Shown piece after piece: positions 17,607 to 26,572 of a stretch of 64,000 nt of DNA. The notes under the pieces are model-generated. The model did no database searches, was not told the origin of the DNA, and saw only the letters and a program-made list of their open reading frames with translations. Source of the stretch: Arenicellales bacterium. GTDB lineage: Bacteria > Pseudomonadota > Gammaproteobacteria > Arenicellales > JAHEKD01. How positions within the stretch are numbered: the stretch's first letter is position 1; each line of letters starts with the position of its first letter. The stretch lies in assembly GCA_028284225.1 (NCBI GenBank), contig JANQSD010000023.1:62001-126000 (forward strand). The letters are read 5' to 3'. The translations under genes and the position numbers were made by a program.

Positions 17607-18986
17607 TTATCTGACTGGCAAACTAACTCTAACGATCAGTCCTTTTTGACCGTCTCGGTTAATTAAATCTATTTGACCGGAATGACTCTCAACGATGTCT
17701 TTGACTATTGCTAAGCCTAAGCCACAGCCATCAACCTGGGTGCCTGATAAACGATAAAAGCGTTCAAAAACCTGATCAAGCTCAGATTCTGGTATGCCCT
17801 CGCCCTGATCCTCAACTTCGATGATTACCTCATTTCCATGTGAATAAACTCGAACCGTAATTGCAGTATCAGCAGGGCTATAACCAATAGCGTTATCGAT
17901 TAAGTTTTTCAGCACCTCACTGATTAGAAGTTTATCGGCTCTTATGCTCAACTCACTAGATCCTTCAAATCCCAGGTCGATGTTTTTTTCCAATGCTGCT
18001 GGCACAAACTCTCTGGTGATTTTTTCGGCCAGTTCCTTAATGCAAAATTCGGACTTTTTAATCTCATTCGTGCGTGCCTGACTCAACAACTGATTAGCCA
18101 GTCGGCTGGTTCGATAGGTATTTTTTTGAACATTGGATATGGCATCTCTAAACGTTTCCGGCTCTGTTTCACGCATCGCGAGTTCTATTTGGGTTTGTAG
18201 AGCGGCAAGCGGAGTGCGTAATTGGTGTGAAGCATCGCCAATAAATCTGCGTAATGCGTTAATACTTGCATTTAATCGTTTGAGTAATTTGTTCATTTCA
18301 TTGATGACGGGCTGGATTTCACTTGGTGCCGGCGATTCAATCGGCTCCAGGTCCTCATCCGAACGTGATGAAATTTCCCTTTGGATTGCTGTCAAAGGTT
18401 TTAATGCGTTGTGAACAGCGAACCATATAGTAATCACAGCAACAAGGATCAATAATAACAAGCGCAATGCTGCATCGTTCATCATTTCCTGAATCAGCTT
18501 GTCTCGATCAAGGCGGGTCATTGCGACCTGGATAACTGCCTCACCGGATAAAATTCCTGTGTTGAAATTTCTCTTCAAGAAAACCATCCGCACAGGACGA
18601 CCGGAGTAGATTGCATTGTAGTAGTTTAAATTGCCTTGTTTTTGAGTTTGTGACTGAGGTATGGTCGGCAAGTCCTCGAACCCTGTAATATAGGCATTGT
18701 CCGGACCCGACACTTTATAAAAAATTTGATCTTTACTGACATCATCAATGAATTCCAGGGTCGCGTCTGAGAGCAGATCACCTTGATTAGCCACCACATT
18801 TTCAATAATTGATAATGCCAATGCCAATAGGGTTTTGTCATAAACTTGTTCAACTGTATTCTTTGCATTCAGGTAAGCCTGATTTATTAGCAGAGAGGAA
18901 AGTATAAGTAACGGCAGCAGCAGCCAGATCAATAATCTTTGGCGAATAGAAAGAGAATCCAGTTTGATCTTAGTCAGAATATTCAA
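17607..18986 (-). CDS. tctE: Sensor histidine kinase, TctE-like
   Basis: Membrane sensor kinase of 459 residues. Transmembrane segments at about 17-36 and 174-192 enclose a periplasmic sensing domain of about 135 residues. There follow a HAMP-like linker, a HisKA domain with phospho-acceptor His254 in GDASHQLRTPLAAL, and an ATPase domain with N box (NLIDNAIGYSP), G1 (EDQGEGIP) and G2 (GCGLGLAIV). Architecture and context match TctE, which senses tricarboxylates outside the cell and controls tctC/tctA. The start overlaps tctD by 17 bases, so the kinase is translated after, and coupled to, its regulator. Confidence 0.87.
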   Translation of the reverse strand: MNILTKIKLDSLSIRQRLLIWLLLPLLILSSLLINQAYLNAKNTVEQVYDKTLLALALSIIENVVANQGDLLSDATLEFIDDVSKDQIFYKVSGPDNAYITGFEDLPTIPQSQTQKQGNLNYYNAIYSGRPVRMVFLKRNFNTGILSGEAVIQVAMTRLDRDKLIQEMMNDAALRLLLLILVAVITIWFAVHNALKPLTAIQREISSRSDEDLEPIESPAPSEIQPVINEMNKLLKRLNASINALRRFIGDASHQLRTPLAALQTQIELAMRETEPETFRDAISNVQKNTYRTSRLANQLLSQARTNEIKKSEFCIKELAEKITREFVPAALEKNIDLGFEGSSELSIRADKLLISEVLKNLIDNAIGYSPADTAITVRVYSHGNEVIIEVEDQGEGIPESELDQVFERFYRLSGTQVDGCGLGLAIVKDIVESHSGQIDLINRDGQKGLIVRVSLPVR

Positions 18987-19638
18987 GTAAATAACCCAAT
19001 CCTCTTACAGTGCGTATATTAATGCCTGTGTTGGCTAGTTTTTTTCTTAAACGATGAATATAAATTTCGACTGCGTTTAAACCTACAATCTCATCCAGGT
19101 TATATAACTGGTCCATGATACTCTCTTTGCTGACTACGCGATCTTGTTTATTTAGCAATATTTCAAATAGGCAGAGTTCACGGCGAGGTAGTGTTAGTTC
19201 TTGGTTTGAGATAAAAATTCTCCTGCTATTCGAGTCATACTCGAGTTTGCCGAGTTTAGTTACAGGGGCAGAATTGCCCTGGCTGCGGCGCAATAATGCC
19301 CTTAGCCTTGCCTCCAGTTCAGATAGTTCGAACGGTTTGTTCAAATAATCATCTGCGCCTAGATCGAGGCCTTCAATTCGATCATCCAGTTCGGTGTGTG
19401 CGCTTAAAATCAAAATAGGTGTTTGGTTTCCTCGACTTCGAAATCGGCGCAAGATTTCAAGCCCGCTCCTTCTGGGAAGGCTTAGGTCTAACACGATAAG
19501 ATCAAATTTTTCAGTACGCAGCAGGCGATCTGCAACAATACCATCGGATACATAATCTACTGCATAGTCCTCTTTTTCTAGGGCACGTTTCAAGCTGCTG
19601 ACTAAATCTTTGTCATCTTCTATCAGTAGTAGTCGCAC
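18970..19638 (-). CDS. tctD: Response regulator, OmpR family, TctD-like
   Basis: DNA-binding response regulator of 222 residues. The receiver domain (1-115) has acidic residues EDD (7-9), phosphorylation site Asp51 in VLDLSLPRRSG and Lys101-type KPF. The C-terminal winged helix (about 130-220) ends with RTVRGLGYLLE. It is divergent from tctC with 96 bases between them, the classic position for TctD acting on the tctC promoter. It is probably activated by the downstream TctE kinase in response to external carboxylates. Confidence 0.88.
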   Translation of the reverse strand: MRLLLIEDDKDLVSSLKRALEKEDYAVDYVSDGIVADRLLRTEKFDLIVLDLSLPRRSGLEILRRFRSRGNQTPILILSAHTELDDRIEGLDLGADDYLNKPFELSELEARLRALLRRSQGNSAPVTKLGKLEYDSNSRRIFISNQELTLPRRELCLFEILLNKQDRVVSKESIMDQLYNLDEIVGLNAVEIYIHRLRKKLANTGINIRTVRGLGYLLEYSD

Positions 19639-19734
19639 TATGTCTTCCTTGTTAATGAAAGCTTATTGAAAGATTTATAGGTTAATATTTTTAATAACTC
19701 ATTGTAACTGAACAATTAACCACAGGGAGTAAAT

Positions 19735-20814
19735 ATGAATACTAATCGAAGTTATTATAATTTCTTAATTTCATCGTTTGCCGTAATTTGTGCTTTTGTC
19801 TTGTCTGCAAATGCTATTGCGGCTGATTTTTCAAACAAACGTATTGAATGGATCATCCCATTTAAGGAAGGCGGGGGTTCAGATACTTGGGCAAGGTACT
19901 ATGCCCCAATGCTTGCCAAAAACCTTCCTGGGGAACCGGTTATTGCAGTAAAAAATGTTCCGGGCGGAGGTTCAACAACAGGTGCAAATCAATTCCAGTC
20001 ACGGGCGAAACCAAATGGCCTAACTTTATTAGGAACATCCGGTTCGACACAATTTCCTTATTTGTTGGGGGATAAAAGAGCAAATTATGAGTACAAAGAC
20101 TGGAAAGTTGTTCTAGCCACTCCTACAGGAGGCGTTGCATATATTAACCCTGATTTAGGCACTGATATTGCAAAACTTAAAAGTGAGAAGCTCGTATATG
20201 GTAGCCAGGGTGCAACCTCACTGGATTTGATCCCATTACTGGCGTTCGAAAAATTAGGACTGAATGTCAAAGCAGTGTTTGGTATGAAAGGACGTGGAGC
20301 AGGGCGTTTGGCATTCGAAAGAGGAGAAACCAATATTGACTATCAGACTTCGTCGAGTTTTCTGAAGAAAGTGACTCCGCTAGTCGAAGCCGGAAAAGCA
20401 ACACCGTTGATGAGCTGGGGCGCTTTAGATGCCGATGGGAATTTAGTTCGTGACCCTACTTTCCCGGATTTACCCCATTTTGCTGAATTATATGAAACTG
20501 TCCACGGTGAAGCGCCGTCAGGGGAGTGGTTCAATGCCTGGAAGGCATTTTATGCTGCTGGTTTTGCAGCTCAGAAAATGATTTTCCTGCCGAACGATAC
20601 ACCCGATGATATTGTTCAAGCTTGGCGCGATGCGGCGGCTGCCGTAGTCGAATCCGATGAATTCAAAAATACCTCGCAGGCTGCACTAGGAGAATATCCG
20701 CAGGCTGTAGGTGATGCCGCTGATGGCCTTGTTGATCTAGCGATTAACGTTGACTCTCAAGCTGTTGAATGGGTGCGCACCTGGTTAACAGAAAGATATA
20801 ACGTGAAATTTTGA
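19735..20814 (+). CDS. tctC: Tricarboxylate-binding protein TctC (TTT family)
   Basis: Periplasmic extracytoplasmic receptor of 359 residues for the tripartite tricarboxylate transporter. It has a signal peptide (about 1-29, cut after SANAIA) and then IEWIIPFKEGGGSDTWAR, the TctC/Bug-type ligand-binding start. VKNVPGGGSTTGANQF near residue 75 is the second conserved binding block. It would bind citrate, tricarballylate, aconitate or a related acid and hand it to the TctA/B permease. GGGAG lies before ATG 19735. It is followed after 88 bases by the fused tctA-tctB gene. Confidence 0.88.
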   Translation: MNTNRSYYNFLISSFAVICAFVLSANAIAADFSNKRIEWIIPFKEGGGSDTWARYYAPMLAKNLPGEPVIAVKNVPGGGSTTGANQFQSRAKPNGLTLLGTSGSTQFPYLLGDKRANYEYKDWKVVLATPTGGVAYINPDLGTDIAKLKSEKLVYGSQGATSLDLIPLLAFEKLGLNVKAVFGMKGRGAGRLAFERGETNIDYQTSSSFLKKVTPLVEAGKATPLMSWGALDADGNLVRDPTFPDLPHFAELYETVHGEAPSGEWFNAWKAFYAAGFAAQKMIFLPNDTPDDIVQAWRDAAAAVVESDEFKNTSQAALGEYPQAVGDAADGLVDLAINVDSQAVEWVRTWLTERYNVKF

Positions 20815-20902
20815 CAGGTAGTTTTTTATTCAGGATTTCAGGATTGATACCTAGGACTGAATATTACTTTGAACTATCCAGAATGAAAACACAGGAGATG
20901 AA

Positions 20903-22876
20903 ATGTTAGAAGCAGCTCTAGAGGCGCTGGTTAATGTAACAAGTGGCATTCACTTGTTGTATCTGATTGGTGGGGTTTTCCTCGGTTTGACAGTCGGCAT
21001 TTTCCCTGGACTGGGAGGTATCGTCGGGCTTTCTTTGTTGCTGCCTTTTCTATACGGAATGGACCCAACATCGGCATTGGCAATGCTAATCGGACTGGTA
21101 GTCGTTATCCCTACGTCTGATACGTTTACATCAGTGTTAATGGGAATTCCAGGATCAAGCGCTTCACAGGCAACGGTGCTAGATGGATTTCCCTTAGCCA
21201 AGAAAGGTGAGGCAGCCAGGGCATTAGGTGCAGCGTTCTCAGCTTCACTTTTGGGTGGATTATTGGGGGCCTTAATCCTGACATTGTTTGTTCTGGTTGC
21301 TCGTCCGGTTATTTTGTTATTCACATCTGCAGAGTTATTTATGCTGACCATTCTGGGCCTGAGCATGGTGGGTGTAATGGCAGGCAATAGTGTGCTTAAG
21401 GGGTTAATTTCCTGTGGAGTCGGTTTGCTTTTAGGTGGTGTCGGGGGAGCGCCTGCAACCGGTGAGTACCGCATGGATTTTAATTTGAGTTATTTGACTG
21501 ATGGTATTCCGTTAGTCGTTGTGGGTTTAGGGATTTTTGCACTGCCTGAAATTGTTGATCTGTTACGGCAGAATCGATCGATTGCAGGCAGTGAAACATT
21601 GGGCAAAGGCTGGTTTGACGGCATTAAGGATACCATCAAGAATAAATGGTTGGTAATCCGTTGTGCGGGCGTGGGCAGTATGATCGGGGCCTTGCCAGGT
21701 TTGGGCGGCAGTGTGGTTGACTGGATTGCCTATGGTCATGTGGTGCAAACTTCTAAAGACAAGTCACAGTTTGGTAAAGGTGATGTACGTGGAGTCATCG
21801 CACCTGAATCTGCCAATAATGCCAAAGAGGGTGGTGGATTGATTCCAACATTACTGTTCGGTGTGCCGGGATCAGGGAGTATGGCAGTATTTCTGGGCGG
21901 GATGGTGCTGATAGGTATTGAGCCCGGACCTTCGCTGGTAGAAGACCAATTATCTTTGACCTATACGATCATTTGGTCGTTGGCGCTGGCTAATATAATC
22001 GGCGCAGGTACTTGCTTATTGATTTCCAAGCATGTGGCCAAAATCACCACTATTCCCTACAACTTGATGGCGCCTTTTATGATTATGGTCATTTGTTTTG
22101 CGGCCTTCCAGGCAACTCGCAGTATTGGTGATCTTTTCGCACTTTTTGCTATCGGTCTTTTGGGCATTGTAATGAAACGTTTTGATTGGCCCAGGCCTGC
22201 TTTTTTGATCGGTTTTGTATTGGCAGGCCAAATGGAAACCTACCTTTACCAAGCGCTACAGTTTTATGAGTGGGGTTTCCTGCTTAGAACCGGCGTGCTA
22301 ATCATCGCTGCGCTAACATTAATTTCTATCATTATGGGCATAAAATTCGGCAGCCAGGAAGAAGATCAGGCACTGAAAGATACACGCCCGACCAACCGAA
22401 GGCCTCAGGTATGGTTCGCCGGGTTTTTATTCATTGTTTTCTTGTATGGTCTATATGATGCCTTCAAACAATCATTTCTGGGCGGAATGTTTACCGGTGG
22501 TGTAGCTATCGTCATGCTTATCTTGACTGCATTTATGCTGTACAAATTAACTTACGGTAATGCCGATGACCCCGCCAATTATGATTACGAGGTGCAAGGT
22601 TCGCATGTAGGGCAAGCAGGTCTGGTGAGTCTGCCGCATTATCTATACTGGTTAGGTGCTTTTTTACTGGGTGTTTATTTCTTCGGTTTTATTCTTGCCT
22701 TATTAGTATTTTTTATCGCCTTTCTTCGTATTAAGGCAAAAGCATCCTGGCTACGCACTGTGATTTTAACTGCCTGTGCCATGGCTTTCCTGATGATTAT
22801 GTCACGCGTCATGGTATTGGATTTTCCCCGTGGCATATTACAGAACTTAACAGAACTACCGTGGCCGATCGGTTAG
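20903..22876 (+). CDS. TctA-TctB fused tripartite tricarboxylate permease
   Basis: Inner-membrane permease of 657 residues. Residues 1 to about 490 form the large TctA subunit (GLTVGIFPGLGGIVGLSLLLP at 29-49, MGIPGSSASQATVLDG near 80, PESANNAKEGGGLIPTLLFG near 300, interrupted here for length). After a charged linker (about 495-515), the remainder has four more hydrophobic segments resembling the small TctB subunit, ending in VMVLDFPRGILQNL. Separate tctB and tctA genes are the usual arrangement, so a single polypeptide is a notable fusion. No separate tctB lies between tctC and this gene. It is expected to use the proton or sodium gradient. Confidence 0.85.
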   Translation: MLEAALEALVNVTSGIHLLYLIGGVFLGLTVGIFPGLGGIVGLSLLLPFLYGMDPTSALAMLIGLVVVIPTSDTFTSVLMGIPGSSASQATVLDGFPLAKKGEAARALGAAFSASLLGGLLGALILTLFVLVARPVILLFTSAELFMLTILGLSMVGVMAGNSVLKGLISCGVGLLLGGVGGAPATGEYRMDFNLSYLTDGIPLVVVGLGIFALPEIVDLLRQNRSIAGSETLGKGWFDGIKDTIKNKWLVIRCAGVGSMIGALPGLGGSVVDWIAYGHVVQTSKDKSQFGKGDVRGVIAPESANNAKEGGGLIPTLLFGVPGSGSMAVFLGGMVLIGIEPGPSLVEDQLSLTYTIIWSLALANIIGAGTCLLISKHVAKITTIPYNLMAPFMIMVICFAAFQATRSIGDLFALFAIGLLGIVMKRFDWPRPAFLIGFVLAGQMETYLYQALQFYEWGFLLRTGVLIIAALTLISIIMGIKFGSQEEDQALKDTRPTNRRPQVWFAGFLFIVFLYGLYDAFKQSFLGGMFTGGVAIVMLILTAFMLYKLTYGNADDPANYDYEVQGSHVGQAGLVSLPHYLYWLGAFLLGVYFFGFILALLVFFIAFLRIKAKASWLRTVILTACAMAFLMIMSRVMVLDFPRGILQNLTELPWPIG

Positions 22877-22889
22877 TGAGGTATGAATC

Positions 22890-23750
22890 ATGAATGCTGT
22901 TAAACGAATTATTATGCCGTTAGGTGTAGCAGGGCAGGCCGAACAAAGATTAAAGGGAGCATTAGCCGTAGCCAAGCATTATCAGGCTCATCTTGATGTA
23001 TTGTTTACTTATGTCAGCCCCAGACAGACTATTCCACAAAGTATTTTTGGCTTGTCAAAAGAGACTATGGATAGTTTGACTCAAACAGCAGATCAGCATG
23101 CTGAAAACCTGGCCTCAGATCTAAAAAAGTTATTTACTAAACTGTGTCAGGAACAATCGGTGAGTACAATAGATGACTCGCAACCCAATCAGCCGGCTTC
23201 TGCAAAATGGCATCATATCGATGGACTGAGAAGTCAGATCTGTGCCCAGCAAGGCCGAGTCGCTGATCTAATCGTTGCGGCACGGCCTTCTGTGCCAGGC
23301 CCATCATCATTAATTGAATCGGTGACTACGTTAACGGGCCGTCCGGTGTTATTAATGCCCAGAGAGCAAGAAACATTTAAGGCTGATCGTATAGTTATCG
23401 GATGGAATGGAAGTGCTGAGGTGGCTAATGCAGTTGATAAGTCAATGGGCATGCTTCAGGCAGCTAAAGAAATTACTGTTCTGACCACCTCTGAACGCAT
23501 GGGTAATTCGCCCGATGCAAGTGAACTCAGTGATTATCTGGCCTGGCATGGGCTTACTGCTGAGCTTGTGGTCATGGATGCTGGATCTGCTTCAGTCGGT
23601 GAAGCGCTATTTTCAGAGGCCATGTCGCGAGCTGCAGATTTACTTGTTTTAGGTGCCTATAGCGGAAGACAGGTTCGAGAAATGTTTACCGGCAGCGTCA
23701 CTCAATATGTCTTATCATCCGCTAATCTGCCGGTACTGATGGCTCATTAA
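22890..23750 (+). CDS. Universal stress protein (UspA family, tandem domains)
   Basis: Cytoplasmic protein of 286 residues with two UspA-like domains. The second is the clearer one, with RIVIGWNGSAEVANAVDKSM near 170 and the nucleotide-binding end LLVLGAYSGRQVREMFTGSV near 258-277. The first (KRIIMPLGVAGQAEQRLKGA) is more divergent. It starts 14 bases after the permease gene with GAGG before ATG 22890, so it is co-transcribed. Usp proteins accompany several TRAP and TTT transporters and may modulate transport, but its exact role is not known. Confidence 0.85.
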   Translation: MNAVKRIIMPLGVAGQAEQRLKGALAVAKHYQAHLDVLFTYVSPRQTIPQSIFGLSKETMDSLTQTADQHAENLASDLKKLFTKLCQEQSVSTIDDSQPNQPASAKWHHIDGLRSQICAQQGRVADLIVAARPSVPGPSSLIESVTTLTGRPVLLMPREQETFKADRIVIGWNGSAEVANAVDKSMGMLQAAKEITVLTTSERMGNSPDASELSDYLAWHGLTAELVVMDAGSASVGEALFSEAMSRAADLLVLGAYSGRQVREMFTGSVTQYVLSSANLPVLMAH

Positions 23751-23775
23751 TTATGATGGCCCAGGTTATTTTTGG

Positions 23776-24870
23776 ATGTCAGACCTGATAGGAATTCCCG
23801 CTTTGTTCATGCGTGGCGGTACCAGTTGCGGTCCGTATTGGAATGCCAAGGATCTACCCAGTGAACCTGAGCGACGCGATAAAATTCTATTAGCAGCTAT
23901 GGGAACGACAGATGGTATTGGCTCTGAAATTGATGCTTCGCAACTTAATGGAATAGGCGGCGGTACCCCTGTAACATCAAAAACAGCAATTTTATCTAAA
24001 TCTGATCAGGTCGGAGTCGACGTTGATTATCTATTTGCCCAGGTTTCACTAGAGCGTGAACATGTCGATACCGCACCTTCATGCGGAAACATACTTTCAG
24101 CTGTAGGTTATGCGGCATTAGAAATGGGATTAGTTACACCGGAACTTGGGAAGACAAAAATGATTGTCCGTAATGTTAATACAGACAGTCTAATCGAAAC
24201 GGTAGTGCAAACTCCGGACAAGTCCTGTGCATATCTAGGTGAAACGATGATAGATGGTGTGGTTGGTCGTTCTGCTCCGGTTGTGATGAATTTTCTTGAT
24301 GTTGTTGGTTCCAAGACTGGGAAAATGTTTCCGACCGGCAACAGGCAAGACAATATAAATGATTTAAATGTGACATTGATTGATGTGGCTGTTCCAATGG
24401 TATTGTTTAATGCCGCTGAACTCGGCATCACTGGTGCTGAAAGCCAGGCAGAATTAAATGATGCTGAGTTGATAAAGCGAATGGAACAAGTACGACTTGT
24501 CGCTTCTGAGCAAATGGGTCTAGGTGATGCCCGTGGCAGTGTTGTACCCAAGATGGCTATTGTCTCGCCTCCTAGATTGGGTGGCACCATAACCAGTCGT
24601 TATTTTGTACCTCAAAATTGCCATCCTACCCATGCAGTGACAGGTGCAATCGGAGTGGCAACGGCACTGGCCGAACCTGGAACCATAGCCAATCAAATTG
24701 TCCAGGGGCACGCTTATGCTTCACAAAAAGTAATCATAGAACATCCACTGGGAACAATTGATGTTCAACTTAGCTATGAAAATGATCACTTTATCAAAGC
24801 AGGAGTGATTCGTACTGCCAGAAAAATCATGCAAGGCATGCTCTATGTGCCCAGCCAGTTATTGGATTAA
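23776..24870 (+). CDS. PrpF-family isomerase (aconitate/oxalomesaconate type)
   Basis: Cytoplasmic enzyme of 364 residues in the PrpF superfamily, which moves a double bond in small unsaturated tri- or dicarboxylates (methylaconitate isomerase, 4-oxalomesaconate tautomerase GalD). The N-terminal FMRGGTSCGPYW with its catalytic-type Cys and the TAPSCGNILSAVGYAA block with the second Cys near residue 101 are both present. PTHAVTGAIGVATAL closes the C-terminal half. The position between a tricarboxylate importer and a TcuA-like dehydrogenase suggests an aconitate-like substrate, possibly interconverting cis- and trans-aconitate or products of tricarballylate. 4-oxalomesaconate tautomerase is the main alternative. 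It is 18 bases before the flavoprotein. Confidence 0.8.
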   Translation: MSDLIGIPALFMRGGTSCGPYWNAKDLPSEPERRDKILLAAMGTTDGIGSEIDASQLNGIGGGTPVTSKTAILSKSDQVGVDVDYLFAQVSLEREHVDTAPSCGNILSAVGYAALEMGLVTPELGKTKMIVRNVNTDSLIETVVQTPDKSCAYLGETMIDGVVGRSAPVVMNFLDVVGSKTGKMFPTGNRQDNINDLNVTLIDVAVPMVLFNAAELGITGAESQAELNDAELIKRMEQVRLVASEQMGLGDARGSVVPKMAIVSPPRLGGTITSRYFVPQNCHPTHAVTGAIGVATALAEPGTIANQIVQGHAYASQKVIIEHPLGTIDVQLSYENDHFIKAGVIRTARKIMQGMLYVPSQLLD

Positions 24871-24887
24871 TAGGTAGCGATTACAAG

Positions 24888-26429
24888 ATGTCCAGTTATT
24901 CTGAACTCAATTCTGAGTTATGCCAAATACCTGTTGATGTAATTGTTGTCGGTTCTGGTAATGCGGCTTTGTGTGCTGCAATTGCGGCTTGTGAATCCGG
25001 AGCTAAAGTTGTGATCCTTGAAAAAGGTGATGAAGAACTTGCCGGTGGCAACAGTAAATACACTGCGGGTGCCATGCGTTTTGTCTATCAGGGTAATGAT
25101 GATTTAACACCATTATTAAAAAGTCCTGATGACCCACGATTAGCCCTGACAGACTTCGGTAAATACGATGTAAAGCAATTTGAATCAGATTTACTGAAAT
25201 TCAATGATGGCCGCTCCTTATCAAGTGAACAGAATGTACTAATTAATCAGTCTTATTCGACACTGCTATGGTTGGCTTCGCACGGTATTAAATTTGAACC
25301 GATTTACTCAAGACAATCCTTTGAAAAAAATGGCAAATCGGTATTCTGGGGTGGGTTAACACTTGCTGCTGAAAATGAAGGTGTCGGTCTTGTTGAAGCT
25401 GAACTTAAACGTTTCTTAAAATTGGGTGGATTAATGGTTTACAACACAGCTGTAGTTGATCTTGTTTATGAGCAAAACCAAGTGACCGGCGTCATTGCCA
25501 AAAAATCCCGTGGAGACAGTCTGGTTCTTCATGCTAGTTCAGTGGTGCTTGGATGCGGTGGCTTTGAATCGAATAGAGAATTGCGAAAAAAGTATTTGGG
25601 TGAACGATGGGGAAACGCTAGGGTGAGAGGGACACCACATAATACTGGCGATGGACTAGAGATGGCTTTCAAGCTTGGTGCGCAGAAATATGGTTATTAT
25701 CAGGGTTGTCACGCAACACCGATGGATTTGCACATGCAAGAATTTGGTAATCTGGACTTGCCACATAAAGAACGCAAACACTATCGTAAAATTTGTTATT
25801 TTCTTGGAATAATGATCAATACAAATGGCAAACGGTTTGTCGATGAAGGCAAGGATTTCCGTAATTATACATATGCTCAGTTTGGTCGCGAAATTTTAAT
25901 GCAGCCTGATCAAGTTGCCTGGCAGATCTTTGATTCAAAAGTCGATCACTTGCTTTACAGTGAATACCAATTTGAAGATGCCAGTTTTGTGCAAGCTGAT
26001 ACACTGGAAACGTTAATTGAGAAACTCGATGGAGTAAGAGATAAATCATCGGCCTATTCAACGCTGCAAGAATTCAATGATGCTGTAGATGAAGCTGTGA
26101 CATTTGACCCAACTAAAAAAGACGGTAAATCAACAGCGAATCTAACAATACCTAAATCCAATTGGGCACAAAAAATTAATACGCCACCATTCAAAGCTTA
26201 TCCGGTTACAGCAGGAATAACCTTTACCTACGGTGGCTTGAAAATTGATGAGGCAGGTTGTGTCTTGCGAGAAGACGATACTCCAATTTCAGGGCTCTAT
26301 GCATGCGGTGAGCTGGTTGGAGGCGTATTTTATAACGGCTATCCAGGAGGTTCGGGGTTAACATCGGGAGCAGTATTTGGACGACGGGCAGGCAGGTCAG
26401 CCGCCCTGAGCGCTTTGGCCGATTCGTAA
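24888..26429 (+). CDS. tcuA: FAD-dependent tricarballylate dehydrogenase-like protein
   Basis: Flavoprotein of 513 residues in the fumarate reductase/succinate dehydrogenase flavoprotein family. It has an FAD-binding Rossmann start VIVVGSGNAALCAAIAA (residues 18-34), the second dinucleotide block GGNSKYTAGAMRF, NTGDGLEMAFKLGAQ near 255 and a closing GGVFYNGYPGGSGLTSGAVF. This arrangement is that of TcuA, which oxidises tricarballylate to cis-aconitate. Its electron acceptor partner TcuB is not in the window; the gene may use another acceptor, or tcuB lies elsewhere. It is the last gene of the tctC-to-tcuA run and is followed by 143 bases without a gene. Confidence 0.78.
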   Translation: MSSYSELNSELCQIPVDVIVVGSGNAALCAAIAACESGAKVVILEKGDEELAGGNSKYTAGAMRFVYQGNDDLTPLLKSPDDPRLALTDFGKYDVKQFESDLLKFNDGRSLSSEQNVLINQSYSTLLWLASHGIKFEPIYSRQSFEKNGKSVFWGGLTLAAENEGVGLVEAELKRFLKLGGLMVYNTAVVDLVYEQNQVTGVIAKKSRGDSLVLHASSVVLGCGGFESNRELRKKYLGERWGNARVRGTPHNTGDGLEMAFKLGAQKYGYYQGCHATPMDLHMQEFGNLDLPHKERKHYRKICYFLGIMINTNGKRFVDEGKDFRNYTYAQFGREILMQPDQVAWQIFDSKVDHLLYSEYQFEDASFVQADTLETLIEKLDGVRDKSSAYSTLQEFNDAVDEAVTFDPTKKDGKSTANLTIPKSNWAQKINTPPFKAYPVTAGITFTYGGLKIDEAGCVLREDDTPISGLYACGELVGGVFYNGYPGGSGLTSGAVFGRRAGRSAALSALADS

Positions 26430-26572
26430 ATGAATTTTAATTCAATACTAAAATTACAAGTAATATCCTGAATTAGTTTCTGTTTTTTAGCACATACTTA
26501 ATATGTATGATTTGCTAACTATTGCGTGGTTCTAGCGATTAAAATTATTCCCAAGTGTAATAAGATTCTAGC

